From CBCXVS01 sp965178525 (GTDB lineage Bacteria; Tectomicrobia; Entotheonellia; Entotheonellales; Entotheonellaceae), in contig CBCXVS010000343.1 of assembly GCA_965178525.1 (NCBI GenBank), forward strand, positions 1 through 7,134: a stretch of DNA of 7,134 bases. The letters are read 5' to 3'. How positions within the stretch are numbered: position 1 is the first letter of the stretch; each line of letters begins with the position of its first letter. Position numbers and translations under genes: made by a program. Below are positions 1-5,822 of this stretch, piece after piece. The notes beneath the pieces were generated by a model, which saw only the letters and a list, made by a program, of their open reading frames with translations, did no database searches and was not told the DNA's origin.

Positions 1-413
1 GAACAAAGGTCAATTCGTTTCAGGCTTTTGAGTTTTTATTCCAACAAGTTGTCGCCGAATCACGGGAGGAACTTCGGACTAGGGGTTGGTAAACAGCGAA
101 CTGTGACAGGCGGTCATGCAAGACTGCACCATAAACCGATGCCATCATGATAACGGACTGGTTCGAGGCTTCCGCATTTCTCTTTATCACATGGTGTGCA
201 GAAAAAATTCCCGCTGGCAGGCGCCTTCTATGGAGTATACCAAACTTAGGCAGGTGAGATGAAGGGTGGACAGCAAAGGGGAGAGGTGCACGCTAGCCCC
301 GTCGAGGGGAGCAGAAACCCCTACTCCCCTCGACGGGCGGCTTAGGGCCCCGGATACATCATGGTGTACGTTTGCCTCGTCCGGCTGCCGTACGGACCCG
401 TGTTTCCAGGAAC
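1..413. other. Non-coding region downstream of groEL
   Basis: No convincing gene is visible in this stretch. The open frames that cross it are either antisense extensions over the groEL 3' end or short frames without a Shine-Dalgarno sequence. The one clear structure is the perfect 14-bp inverted repeat at 298-337, annotated separately. The next real gene on the left probably lies outside the window. Confidence 0.6.
298..337 (-). terminator. Perfect 14-bp hairpin downstream of groEL, no U-tract
   Basis: The arms at 298-311 (CCCGTCGAGGGGAG) and 324-337 (CTCCCCTCGACGGG) are perfectly complementary over 14 bp and enclose a 12-base loop. Flanking GCC and GGC bases could extend the stem past a bulge. 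The hairpin begins 77 bp beyond the groEL stop codon, so it would form in the 3' untranslated part of the groESL transcript. Neither strand has a T-run after the stem, so it is not a classical intrinsic terminator. It could stop transcription with a factor, protect the 3' end of the mRNA, or be an unrelated inverted repeat. The terminator role is inferred from position only. Confidence 0.45.
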
Positions 414-2045
414 TTAAAAATCCATACCCATCCCATGATCGTGGCCACCGGGCATGGGCGGCGGAGCCTTTTCCGGGATTTCGGTAATCAGCGCTTCCGT
501 GGTGAGCAGCAGAGCCGAGACGCTCGCCGCGTTCTGCAACGCCGAACGTGTCACCTTGGTCGGATCGATGATGCCCTTGTTGACCAGATCGACCCAATCA
601 CCGGTGTTCGCGTCGAAGCCCGTGTTGCCCGTCTCGGATTTGGCCTGTTGCAGGATCATGGCCCCTTCCGTCCCGGCATTATCGGCAATTTGGCGCATCG
701 GCTCTTCGAGCGCCCGTTTGATGATGTCGACGCCCACTTGCCGCTCATCCCCAAGCTGTATCTGCTCCAGCGCGGCCAGGGCGCGGATGTACGCCACCCC
801 GCCACCGGGCACGATACCCTCTTCCACTGCGGCGCGGGTCGCATTCAAGGCGTCTTCGACGCGCGCTTTCTTTTCCTTCATCTCCGATTCGGTTGCTGCG
901 CCGACGCTAATCACGGCCACGCCACCAACCAGCTTGGCCAGACGCTCTTGTAGCTTCTCACGATCGTAGTCGGAGGTCGTTTCTTCGATCTGGGCGCGGA
1001 TCTGGCCGACGCGCCCTTCGATTTCCTCCGTTGTCCCGGCGCCTTCAACGACCGTGGTGTTTTCCTTCTCAAGCGTGATGCGTTTGGCTTGCCCGAGGTC
1101 GTTCAGCGTAATGTTTTCCAGCTTGATGCCGAGGTCGTCGGAAATCACATTGCCGCCGGTGAGGACGGCGATATCACGCAACATTTCCTTGCGGCGATCA
1201 CCAAAACCCGGCGCCTTCACTGCAGCGCACTGCAAGGTGCCACGCAACTTATTGACCACCAACGTGGCCAGGGCTTCCCCTTCGACATCCTCAGCAAGAA
1301 TCATCAGGGGACGGCTGGATTTGGCAATTTGCTCCAGGATCGGCAACATTTCTTTCATGTTGCTGAGTTTTTTTTCATACAACAGAATATAGGCGTTCTC
1401 CAGCACGCCTTCCATGCGTTCAGCATCGGTGACGAAGTAAGGGGAAATGTAACCCCGGTCGAACTGCATGCCTTCGACGATATCGAGAGTTGTGTCGGCG
1501 GTTTTGCCTTCTTCGACGGTAATAACACCGTCTTTGCCGACTTTGTCCATCGCCTCGGCAATCAGATCCCCAATGGTCGGATCATTATTGGCCGAAATCG
1601 TTCCCACCTGAGAAATCTCGGTTTTGCCCTGCACCTCGCTGCTGAGCTTGCGAAGCTCTTCGACCACCACGTCCACGGCGTGCTCGATGCCACGTTTAAT
1701 ATTCATGGGGCCGTGTCCGGCGGTAACTTGCTTCAGACCTTCACGGAAAATCGCTTGCGCCAGCACGGTCGCCGTTGTGGTGCCATCACCTGCGACATCA
1801 CTGGTTTTGCTAGCCACTTCACGCACCATCTGGGCGCCCATATTTTGGAAAGGATCTTCGAGTTCGATTTCCTTCGCCACCGTCACCCCATCCTTGGTAG
1901 AGGAGGGGGAGCCGAAGGATTTGTCCAAGACCACATTGCGGCCCCGTGGTCCTAAGGTGACTTTTACGGCACTGGCGAGTTTGTTAATGCCTTCCAGAAT
2001 ATCGCTGCGTGCCGATTCACCGAAATGCAGTTGTTTCGCAGGCAT
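414..2045 (-). CDS. groEL: Chaperonin GroEL (Hsp60)
   Basis: This 543-residue group I chaperonin forms the double-ring cytosolic ATPase that refolds proteins with GroES. Length and sequence are full and typical. The ATP-binding segment TLGPRGR is at 30-36, KDG with Asp52 follows, and GDGTTTA with Asp87 is at 86-92, matching E. coli numbering. The apical-domain stretch AVKAPGFGDRRK and the C-terminal signature AAVEEGIVPGGG are present. The tail is PGGHDHGMGMDF, a short Gly/Met/His ending instead of long GGM repeats. At 46-50 it reads SPSST where most GroELs have a form of APTIT, a small oddity beside the ATP site. I chose the internal start MPAKQ because GGAAGGAG lies 7 bases upstream; a longer frame begins six codons earlier but would run through this ribosome site. 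It is the second gene of the groES-groEL operon, 33 bp after groES, and is expected to be controlled by the CIRCE upstream of groES. Confidence 0.99.
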   Translation of the reverse strand: MPAKQLHFGESARSDILEGINKLASAVKVTLGPRGRNVVLDKSFGSPSSTKDGVTVAKEIELEDPFQNMGAQMVREVASKTSDVAGDGTTTATVLAQAIFREGLKQVTAGHGPMNIKRGIEHAVDVVVEELRKLSSEVQGKTEISQVGTISANNDPTIGDLIAEAMDKVGKDGVITVEEGKTADTTLDIVEGMQFDRGYISPYFVTDAERMEGVLENAYILLYEKKLSNMKEMLPILEQIAKSSRPLMILAEDVEGEALATLVVNKLRGTLQCAAVKAPGFGDRRKEMLRDIAVLTGGNVISDDLGIKLENITLNDLGQAKRITLEKENTTVVEGAGTTEEIEGRVGQIRAQIEETTSDYDREKLQERLAKLVGGVAVISVGAATESEMKEKKARVEDALNATRAAVEEGIVPGGGVAYIRALAALEQIQLGDERQVGVDIIKRALEEPMRQIADNAGTEGAMILQQAKSETGNTGFDANTGDWVDLVNKGIIDPTKVTRSALQNAASVSALLLTTEALITEIPEKAPPPMPGGHDHGMGMDF

Positions 2046-2078
2046 ATTATGTCTCCTTCCCAATGACGTGCACGTGGG

Positions 2079-2366
2079 TTATTCGATGACCCCGTGTAGG
2101 TCCGATTCGCGCAAAATCAACAATTCTTGCCCCTCAATCGTGACTTCTGTCCCGGCATATTTGCCGAAGAGCACCTTGTTGCCAACCTGGACGGCCAAGG
2201 CGCGCCGGATACCATTGTCTTGTAACTTGCCGGGCCCCACAGCGAGCACTTCCCCTTCTTGCGGCTTTTCTTTCGCCGTATCAGGGATGATGATGCCGCC
2301 TTGGATTTCTTCTTCCGGCTCGATGCGTTTGACCACCACGTGGTCGTGCAGCGGGCGCAAAGACAT
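2079..2366 (-). CDS. groES: Co-chaperonin GroES (Hsp10)
   Basis: This 95-residue protein forms the seven-membered lid that caps GroEL and closes the folding chamber. It has the family's usual length, the opening LRPLHDHVVVKRIEPEEE, and the mobile loop with hydrophobic contact IQGGIIIPDTAKEKPQEG at about 21-38. The roof and closing segments follow as EVLAVGPGK, VLFGKYAGTEV and ELLILRESD. The start MSLRP is preceded by GGAAAGGAGA at good spacing; a frame starting seven codons further upstream would include this ribosome site and is not used. The gene leads the groESL operon, with groEL 33 bp downstream. The short gap holds the palindrome ACGTGCACGT (2066-2075), probably incidental. Expression should be heat-inducible through HrcA at the CIRCE site in its leader. 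Confidence 0.99.
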   Translation of the reverse strand: MSLRPLHDHVVVKRIEPEEEIQGGIIIPDTAKEKPQEGEVLAVGPGKLQDNGIRRALAVQVGNKVLFGKYAGTEVTIEGQELLILRESDLHGVIE

Positions 2367-2451
2367 GGTTCGGTCTCCTTTCCCCATACTTGAGATATGT
2401 CGTTGAAAGATGTGCGGCAGTGCCGCCGCAAGACGAGAACTCTTTCAGCTG

Positions 2452-2478
2452 TTAGCACTCTCTCCTCGCGAGTGCTAC
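2452..2478 (-). promoter_or_regulatory. CIRCE operator (HrcA binding site)
   Basis: The sequence TTAGCACTC (2452-2460), a 9-base spacer, then GAGTGCTAC (2470-2478) matches the CIRCE consensus TTAGCACTC-N9-GAGTGCTAA at 17 of 18 arm positions; only the final base differs. It lies 85 bp upstream of the groES start codon and just downstream of the -10 box, so HrcA bound here would cover the transcription start. CIRCE/HrcA control of groESL is well established in many bacteria. The hrcA gene itself is not in this window. Confidence 0.96.
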
Positions 2479-2480
2479 TA

Positions 2481-2509
2481 ACAATACCTAAGGGCGTACG
2501 GTTTTGCAA
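2481..2509 (-). promoter_or_regulatory. Sigma-70-type promoter of groESL
   Basis: Read on the minus strand, a -35 box TTGCAA (2504-2509) and a -10 box TATTGT (2481-2486) are separated by exactly 17 bases. Each box matches the consensus at four of six positions. The predicted start, near 2473-2475, falls inside the CIRCE element, the usual arrangement for HrcA-repressed housekeeping promoters. The leader would be about 107 nt and contains a small GC-rich stem (TGCGGC at 2413-2418 with GCCGCA at 2425-2430). Confidence 0.7.
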
Positions 2510-2536
2510 GGGGGAAAACGTCACGGATTCATTCAA

Positions 2537-3043
2537 TCAATATGCGAGGTAGTGCCGCCAGCTGTCCGGCGGATCGTGTAGACCCAGGGTGAGGCTGACG
2601 TAAGGACTCCAGGCCGGTTTCTTCGGTGGACGCAGCAGCCGCAGGCCGGATTGCTCTAGCGGTTTGCCCCCTTTGCGGCGGTTGCAGGGAATGCAACAGG
2701 TCACAATGTTGTCCCAATCCGTTTCCCCGCCACGTGATCGGGGCACCACATGATCGTAGGTGAGTTCGCCGGGTGGCAGCCGGCGTCCGCAGTATTGACA
2801 TTCGTATTGATCCCGAGCGTAAATATGCTGCCGGGAGAATTTGACGCCACGGGCTTTCACACGGATGAGGGTCAATAACCGCACCACAGACGGTAAGCGG
2901 ATAGTCAGGCTGATACTCCGGATTTCCCGACCGTATTCCTCCAGGACTTCCACTTTACCCGCAAACAGTAGGCACAATGCGCGCTTCCAGTTGATAACCC
3001 GTAGAGGTTCGTACGAGGCATTGAGCAGCAGCACGTTTTCCAT
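2537..3043 (-). CDS. HNH endonuclease family protein
   Basis: This is a compact HNH (beta-beta-alpha metal) nuclease-like protein of 168 residues from the chosen start. The N-terminal block VLLLNASYEPLRVINWKRAL is typical of a widespread bacterial single-domain HNH family. The nuclease core follows: zinc-knuckle cysteines in CQYC (82 and 85), DH of TYDHVVPRSRGG (97-98), the Asn in DNIV (112), and the second cysteine pair in CIPCN (117 and 120). All expected metal and zinc residues are present, so it should be active, but its substrate is unknown; the family is common outside defence loci and no partner methylase is seen. The start is uncertain. MENVLLLN fits the family N-terminus but has no clear Shine-Dalgarno. 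An in-frame ATG at 3094 would add 17 Arg-rich residues and overlap the upstream small gene by 11 bases, which could allow coupled translation. The gene ends shortly before the groESL promoter, on the same strand. Confidence 0.92.
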   Translation of the reverse strand: MENVLLLNASYEPLRVINWKRALCLLFAGKVEVLEEYGREIRSISLTIRLPSVVRLLTLIRVKARGVKFSRQHIYARDQYECQYCGRRLPPGELTYDHVVPRSRGGETDWDNIVTCCIPCNRRKGGKPLEQSGLRLLRPPKKPAWSPYVSLTLGLHDPPDSWRHYLAY

Positions 3044-3083
3044 GGGATATTCTACAGTCAGCATCTGGCGATAACGGCACCGG

Positions 3084-3248
3084 TCACGTCTCATCCTGGC
3101 GTGCCTGCAGGCCTTCCTGGCGGAGACGTTGGATTTCCCGTACCCGCGAGGGTTCAGTACACGCCGCTTTTAGATAGATCACAAAGGTACTGCCAAACAG
3201 GACAATAGCCGTCCCCAACAGCACAGTCGCCACAATGACGACAACCAC
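3084..3248 (-). CDS. Small single-pass membrane protein, GTG start
   Basis: This 54-codon frame is easily missed because it begins with GTG. AGGAGG (3255-3260), a full anti-Shine-Dalgarno match, sits 6 bases before the start. The product opens with a hydrophobic run of about 25 residues (VVVVIVATVLLGTAIVLFGS, then TFVIYL), one transmembrane helix. A basic, polar tail follows (KAACTEPSRVREIQRLRQE and onwards), probably a short amphipathic helix. The Lys just after the helix and the Arg-rich tail suggest a cytoplasmic C-terminus. The stop codon lies inside the longest version of the downstream HNH frame (11-base overlap), so the two genes may be co-transcribed and coupled. I do not recognise the family. 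The strong ribosome site, clean membrane segment and position make it a likely real gene, but its function is unknown. Confidence 0.68.
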   Translation of the reverse strand: MVVVIVATVLLGTAIVLFGSTFVIYLKAACTEPSRVREIQRLRQEGLQARQDET

Positions 3249-3254
3249 ACCCAA

Positions 3255-3260
3255 CCTCCT
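3255..3260 (-). promoter_or_regulatory. Strong Shine-Dalgarno deciding a GTG start
   Basis: AGGAGG on the minus strand is spaced 6 bases from GTG at 3246-3248. A TTG directly adjoining the site is too close to serve as the start, so GTG is preferred. This site is the main argument that the 54-codon membrane-protein frame is translated. Confidence 0.75.
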
Positions 3261-3337
3261 TTCGCATTCATTCTTGTATCAACTTACCATGTCTGGAAGG
3301 TGACCACCACAAAATTTCGCCTCTTGCTGTCGAGACC

Positions 3338-3346
3338 TGTTACAAT
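3338..3346 (+). promoter_or_regulatory. Extended -10 promoter for the HIT gene
   Basis: TGTTACAAT carries the extended -10 motif TG-N-TACAAT, with five of six matches in the -10 hexamer. No good -35 box is found at 16-18 bases upstream, as is common for extended -10 promoters. Transcription would start near 3353-3355, about 48 bases before the HIT start codon. Confidence 0.5.
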
Positions 3347-3401
3347 CTGCGCAGATTTCCTGCACATGGACGGCGAATAGATAGAGATGAGGGAGGAGAG
3401 C

Positions 3402-3905
3402 ATGGGCGAAGTCCTGTGGGCGCCTTGGCGCATGGACTATATTGTGTCAGAGAAAGAGGCGGGGTGTATTTTTTGCGAGAAGCCGCGCGAGCAGCGCGAT
3501 GCGGCCAACCTGATTCTGTGGCGTGGCCAGACCACGTTTGTCATGCTGAATCGCTATCCCTATAATAACGCGCACTTAATGGTGGTGCCTGAGGCCCATG
3601 TGGCGGCGCTGACAGAACTGGACGCGTCACAGCGCAGTGAGCTGATGGAAACCACCGCGTTATGTGAAGATGTGTTGCGGCGGGTCCTCCAGCCTGATGG
3701 CTTGAATGTAGGGATGAATCTTGGCGCTGCCGCGGGAGCCGGGATTGCTGAGCATCTCCATCTCCACATCGTGCCGCGATGGCAAGGGGATGCCAATTAT
3801 ATGACGATCGTTGGCGAAATCCGTGTTATCCCGCAGCATCTTGACCACACCTACCAACAGCTCGCGCCATATTTTCCCGCGCAGAAATACACGACGACGT
3901 CCTGA
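3402..3905 (+). CDS. HIT family protein, Ap4A phosphorylase/adenylyltransferase type
   Basis: This 167-residue protein belongs to the histidine-triad superfamily of nucleotide hydrolases and transferases. The catalytic triad HLHLHIVPRW has His118, His120 and His122. Further family hallmarks are the N-terminal LWAPWRMDYI, a CIFC zinc pair (22 and 25), the strand LNRYPYNNAHLMVVPEAH, and GMNLGAAAGAGIAEH just before the triad. The WAPWR...YI opening with CxFC resembles the diadenosine tetraphosphate phosphorylase branch (for example the mycobacterial Rv2613c type), so phosphorolysis of Ap4A is the likely reaction; the exact substrate is inferred. The start MGEVLWAPWR is chosen because GGAGG lies five bases upstream; a start five codons earlier would swallow that site. 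The gene is transcribed divergently from the small membrane-protein gene and is followed within 4 bases by remains of a deacetylase gene. Confidence 0.95.
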   Translation: MGEVLWAPWRMDYIVSEKEAGCIFCEKPREQRDAANLILWRGQTTFVMLNRYPYNNAHLMVVPEAHVAALTELDASQRSELMETTALCEDVLRRVLQPDGLNVGMNLGAAAGAGIAEHLHLHIVPRWQGDANYMTIVGEIRVIPQHLDHTYQQLAPYFPAQKYTTTS

Positions 3906-3908
3906 GAG

Positions 3909-4405
3909 TTGCATCTATACCCGGACATCTATATTGGCATGAAACGCGGACACGGATTCTTTTCCTACTGCTGGGGGAAGGCCATCGAAATTTTTGTCCG
4001 GGTGAGGAACTTCAATGCTCGTGTCGTCAGCTCGGTCCGGCCGCATGTTGTGACCTGTTATAACGAATACGGTGGCTATGGGCATCCAGATCATATCCGG
4101 GTCAATCAGACTACGGTCGCCGCCTTTCATGCCGTTGGCGATGCCTCACAGTATCCGGAAATAGGTCCAGCCCTCTGGCAGTCCCAGAAGCTGAGATCAC
4201 CACCCGTGTCGATGTCCGCTCCTATATCGAGCGCAAAGTCGATGCCTTGCGGTGTCACCGCAGCCAAGTGGCACCAGATGGGTGGTATTTTCGAGTTCCC
4301 CCGGCCATCCCGCAAGAGAAATTTAGCGAGGAGTGTTTCATCCGCACCATATCGCATGTCTCGGTGAATGGGCATGAAGACGACTTGTTTGCGGGATTGA
4401 GATAA
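3909..4405 (+). pseudogene. Broken LmbE/PIG-L family deacetylase
   Basis: Two frames hold adjoining parts of one LmbE/PIG-L-type N-acetylglucosaminyl deacetylase (the MshB/Mca family, zinc-dependent). Frame one, roughly 4035-4190, reads VRPHVVTCYNEYGGYGHPDH then IRVNQTTVAAFHAVGDASQY, including the GHPDH zinc motif (about 4080-4094). Frame two, about 4175-4405, reads VPEAEITTRVDVRSYIERK through SEECFIRTISHVSVNGHEDD and ends naturally with DLFAGLR and TAA. Intact family members carry some tens of residues between these blocks, and an N-terminal AHPDDE zinc motif that is absent here; only 3 bases separate the preceding HIT stop from this frame. The gene has therefore lost its N-terminus and an internal segment with a frame change. 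Two catalytic zinc ligands of the AHPDDE motif are missing, so it cannot work as the enzyme. Segments at the far 5' end (3909-4030) align poorly and may be scrambled. Confidence 0.85.
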
Positions 4406-4411
4406 GTTTTT

Positions 4412-4446
4412 AGCTGACAGCTGTCAGCCATCAGCTGGCAGCTCTT
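4412..4446. repeat. Heptamer array (AGCTNNN)x5, left arm
   Basis: Five units spaced exactly 7 bases apart start at 4412, 4419, 4426, 4433 and 4440. Each begins AGCT (the third is AGCC) followed by three variable bases. The array starts 7 bases after the stop of the deacetylase pseudogene. Because AGCT is its own complement, it can pair with the right-hand array; the two are separated by 33 bases. Confidence 0.85.
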
Positions 4447-4479
4447 AAGAGAAAAATGTATGACATGCTCCCTTCTTGA

Positions 4480-4514
4480 AGCTGAGAGCTAAGAGCTGAT
4501 AGCTAACAGCTTTT
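4480..4514. repeat. Heptamer array (AGCTNNN)x5, right arm
   Basis: Five AGCT units start at 4480, 4487, 4494, 4501 and 4508, again with a strict 7-base period. The last unit touches the first base of the oxidoreductase stop codon on the minus strand. Its reverse complement aligns with the left array, including a shared TCAGC core and CAGCT end, so a long imperfect hairpin is possible. On the plus strand the right arm ends in a T5 run (4511-4515), so the structure might terminate plus-strand transcription in this convergent gap; that role is an inference. Confidence 0.85.
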
Positions 4515-5491
4515 TACATGGTGAGCAAAATCTTCCCGACGTTGCGGTTCTCTTCCATATAACGATGCGCTGCGGCTGCGTCAGCCAGTGGGAAACTCGT
4601 ATCGATGACGGGGCGGATAGCGCCGCTTTGGAGTAGAGGAAGCCAGCGTTCTTGAAAGCGCCGCGTGATGGCGATTTTATTCTCGAGCGATTGGCTGCGC
4701 ATCACTGAGCCCATGACGTGGAGGCGTTTACGGAGAATGGTATTGAGATCGGCTTCCACTTTCACCCCACCCATAAGTCCTAACAGTACCAGCCGGCCTT
4801 CCACTTTTAGACAACGCAGATTGCGTTGCCAGTATGCGGCGCCGATAAAATCCTGGACCAGCTCGACCCCGGATTGGTCGGTCAAGGCCATGACTCGCTC
4901 GGCAAAATCTTCTTCCTTATAATTAATGCCAGCATCGGCGCCTAAGGCGATCGTCTGCGCGATTTTTTCCGCCGACCCAGCTGTGATGAGCACACGGGCG
5001 CCAGCGTGACGCGCCATCTGAATACCGGCGGTGCCCACGCCACTGGCGCCAGCGTGGATCAGAACCGTTTCGCCCTGGGTTAATCTGCCGAGGGTAAATA
5101 GCGTTTCATTGGCCGTAAAATAGACTTCCGGCACGGCCGCGGCCTGCTCGAAGCTCCAGTCGGCAGGAATGGGCATCGCCATGCGGGCCTGTAGAAGCGC
5201 TTTTTCCGCATAGCCGCCGCCTCCGACTAAACCGAAAACGCGGTCGCCCGGGGCGAAGCCGCTCACAGCGCTACCCACCGCTTCCACGTCGCCGGCCAGT
5301 TCGAGACCCAAAATTTCCGATTCCCCTGGTGGAGGCGGGTAGTTACCTCGCCGCTGTAAGGTATCCGCGCGGTTGAGGGCACTGGCTCGCACCCGCACGA
5401 GCAAATCCTCGGCCCCAGGCGTTGGCTCCGGCACGTCGGCGAGATGGAAAACTTCCGGGTCGCCGGGTGCGTCGAATGTAATGGCTTTCAT
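4514..5491 (-). CDS. Zinc-free NAD(P)H quinone oxidoreductase (MDR family, PIG3-like)
   Basis: This 325-residue medium-chain dehydrogenase/reductase of the quinone oxidoreductase/zeta-crystallin branch likely reduces quinones or enones with NADPH in the cytosol. The N-terminal catalytic domain holds VRASALNRADTLQRRGNYPP (35-54) and the GYAEK turn (93-97). The Rossmann nucleotide-binding loop is HAGASGVGTAG (146-156), and the protein ends with the typical NVGKILL. The catalytic and structural zinc cysteines and histidines of alcohol dehydrogenases are missing. NRADTLQRRG and YPPPPG resemble the TP53I3/PIG3 group. The start MKAITFDAPG matches the family N-terminus and has GGAG 8 bases upstream; a start 18 codons further up would include part of the 69-bp repeat and is disfavoured. 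The gene is monocistronic and converges on the deacetylase pseudogene. The exact substrate cannot be told from sequence. Confidence 0.95.
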   Translation of the reverse strand: MKAITFDAPGDPEVFHLADVPEPTPGAEDLLVRVRASALNRADTLQRRGNYPPPPGESEILGLELAGDVEAVGSAVSGFAPGDRVFGLVGGGGYAEKALLQARMAMPIPADWSFEQAAAVPEVYFTANETLFTLGRLTQGETVLIHAGASGVGTAGIQMARHAGARVLITAGSAEKIAQTIALGADAGINYKEEDFAERVMALTDQSGVELVQDFIGAAYWQRNLRCLKVEGRLVLLGLMGGVKVEADLNTILRKRLHVMGSVMRSQSLENKIAITRRFQERWLPLLQSGAIRPVIDTSFPLADAAAAHRYMEENRNVGKILLTM

Positions 5492-5507
5492 CAGTGCGTC
5501 TCCAAGT

Positions 5508-5576
5508 GTCACTACGTCTCGCACAGGCCGGCGGAAGTAAGTCATCCCTTTGGAATCACCAGGTTAACAAAATCAA
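5508..5576 (-). repeat. 69-bp leader repeat, copy B (before the oxidoreductase)
   Basis: Read on the minus strand, this segment is about 79% identical over 70 alignment columns to 6795-6863 on the plus strand, with one base gap in each copy. Shared blocks include TTGAT, AACCTG, CAAAGGGAT, TACTTC, GCCGGCCTGT and CGAGA. It ends 16 bases before the oxidoreductase start codon, so it forms the gene's leader or promoter region. No good -10/-35 pair is recognisable inside it. Confidence 0.75.
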
Positions 5577-5822
5577 AAGCTTACCAGGGTAATGATGTTT
5601 GCGGTACGCTGTGCTCGGAATGATGTACCGTTTACCTGCGCATGCAGCCATGGAGCCATAATTATATCAGACTCGTGCGTCGAGTGCATATTCCTCCTGT
5701 CTCCTGCCACATGCCCAACACCTGCGTTGACTTCAAGGCCCCGTGTCGATTTGCGCCTGCAGTGAAAGGCGGTATGCTTATAGAGATTTTGCCCTGGTAC
5801 ATGGGGTGTAAGGAGAGGAGCT
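5577..5822. other. Divergent intergenic region
   Basis: This 246-bp gap separates the minus-strand oxidoreductase and its leader repeat from the plus-strand cobalamin-binding gene. The open frames across it lack ribosome sites and resemble nothing known. Apart from a weak promoter candidate near 5751-5778, no further structure is evident. Confidence 0.55.
5751..5778 (+). promoter_or_regulatory. Possible promoter of the cobalamin-binding gene
   Basis: TTGCGC (5751-5756) and TATGCT (5773-5778) lie 16 bases apart, matching consensus only partly (three and four of six). Transcription would begin about 35-40 bases before the start codon. The call is weak; no cobalamin riboswitch (B12-box) is visible in the leader. 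Confidence 0.3.

Noticed and set aside
20..148. 42-codon minus-strand frame starting ATGATG
   Set aside because: No ribosome site upstream, no recognisable motif, and short enough to occur by chance.
160..169. GGTTCGAGGC resembling a tRNA T-loop
   Set aside because: No matching acceptor stem, D-arm or anticodon arm can be built around it on either strand.
187..597. 136-codon minus-strand frame overlapping the groEL end
   Set aside because: It overlaps the groEL C-terminus in another frame, lacks a Shine-Dalgarno and resembles no family.
1089..1955. 288-codon plus-strand open frame inside groEL
   Set aside because: It is antisense to an unmistakable groEL, has no ribosome site, and its His/Phe-rich product looks like the mirror of groEL codon usage.
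1624..2406. 260-codon plus-strand open frame across groEL and groES
   Set aside because: It runs antisense through both chaperonin genes and their start regions; the Ser/Pro-rich translation is typical of a shadow frame.
2537..3248. HNH nuclease plus small membrane protein as a defence system
   Set aside because: The HNH family is widespread outside defence islands and no methylase, toxin partner, mobile element or other defence gene is present in the window; the evidence supports only a possible operon.
3915..4375. Minus-strand frames across the deacetylase remnant
   Set aside because: The plus strand carries clear LmbE/PIG-L motifs in two frames; the minus-strand readings are shadows.
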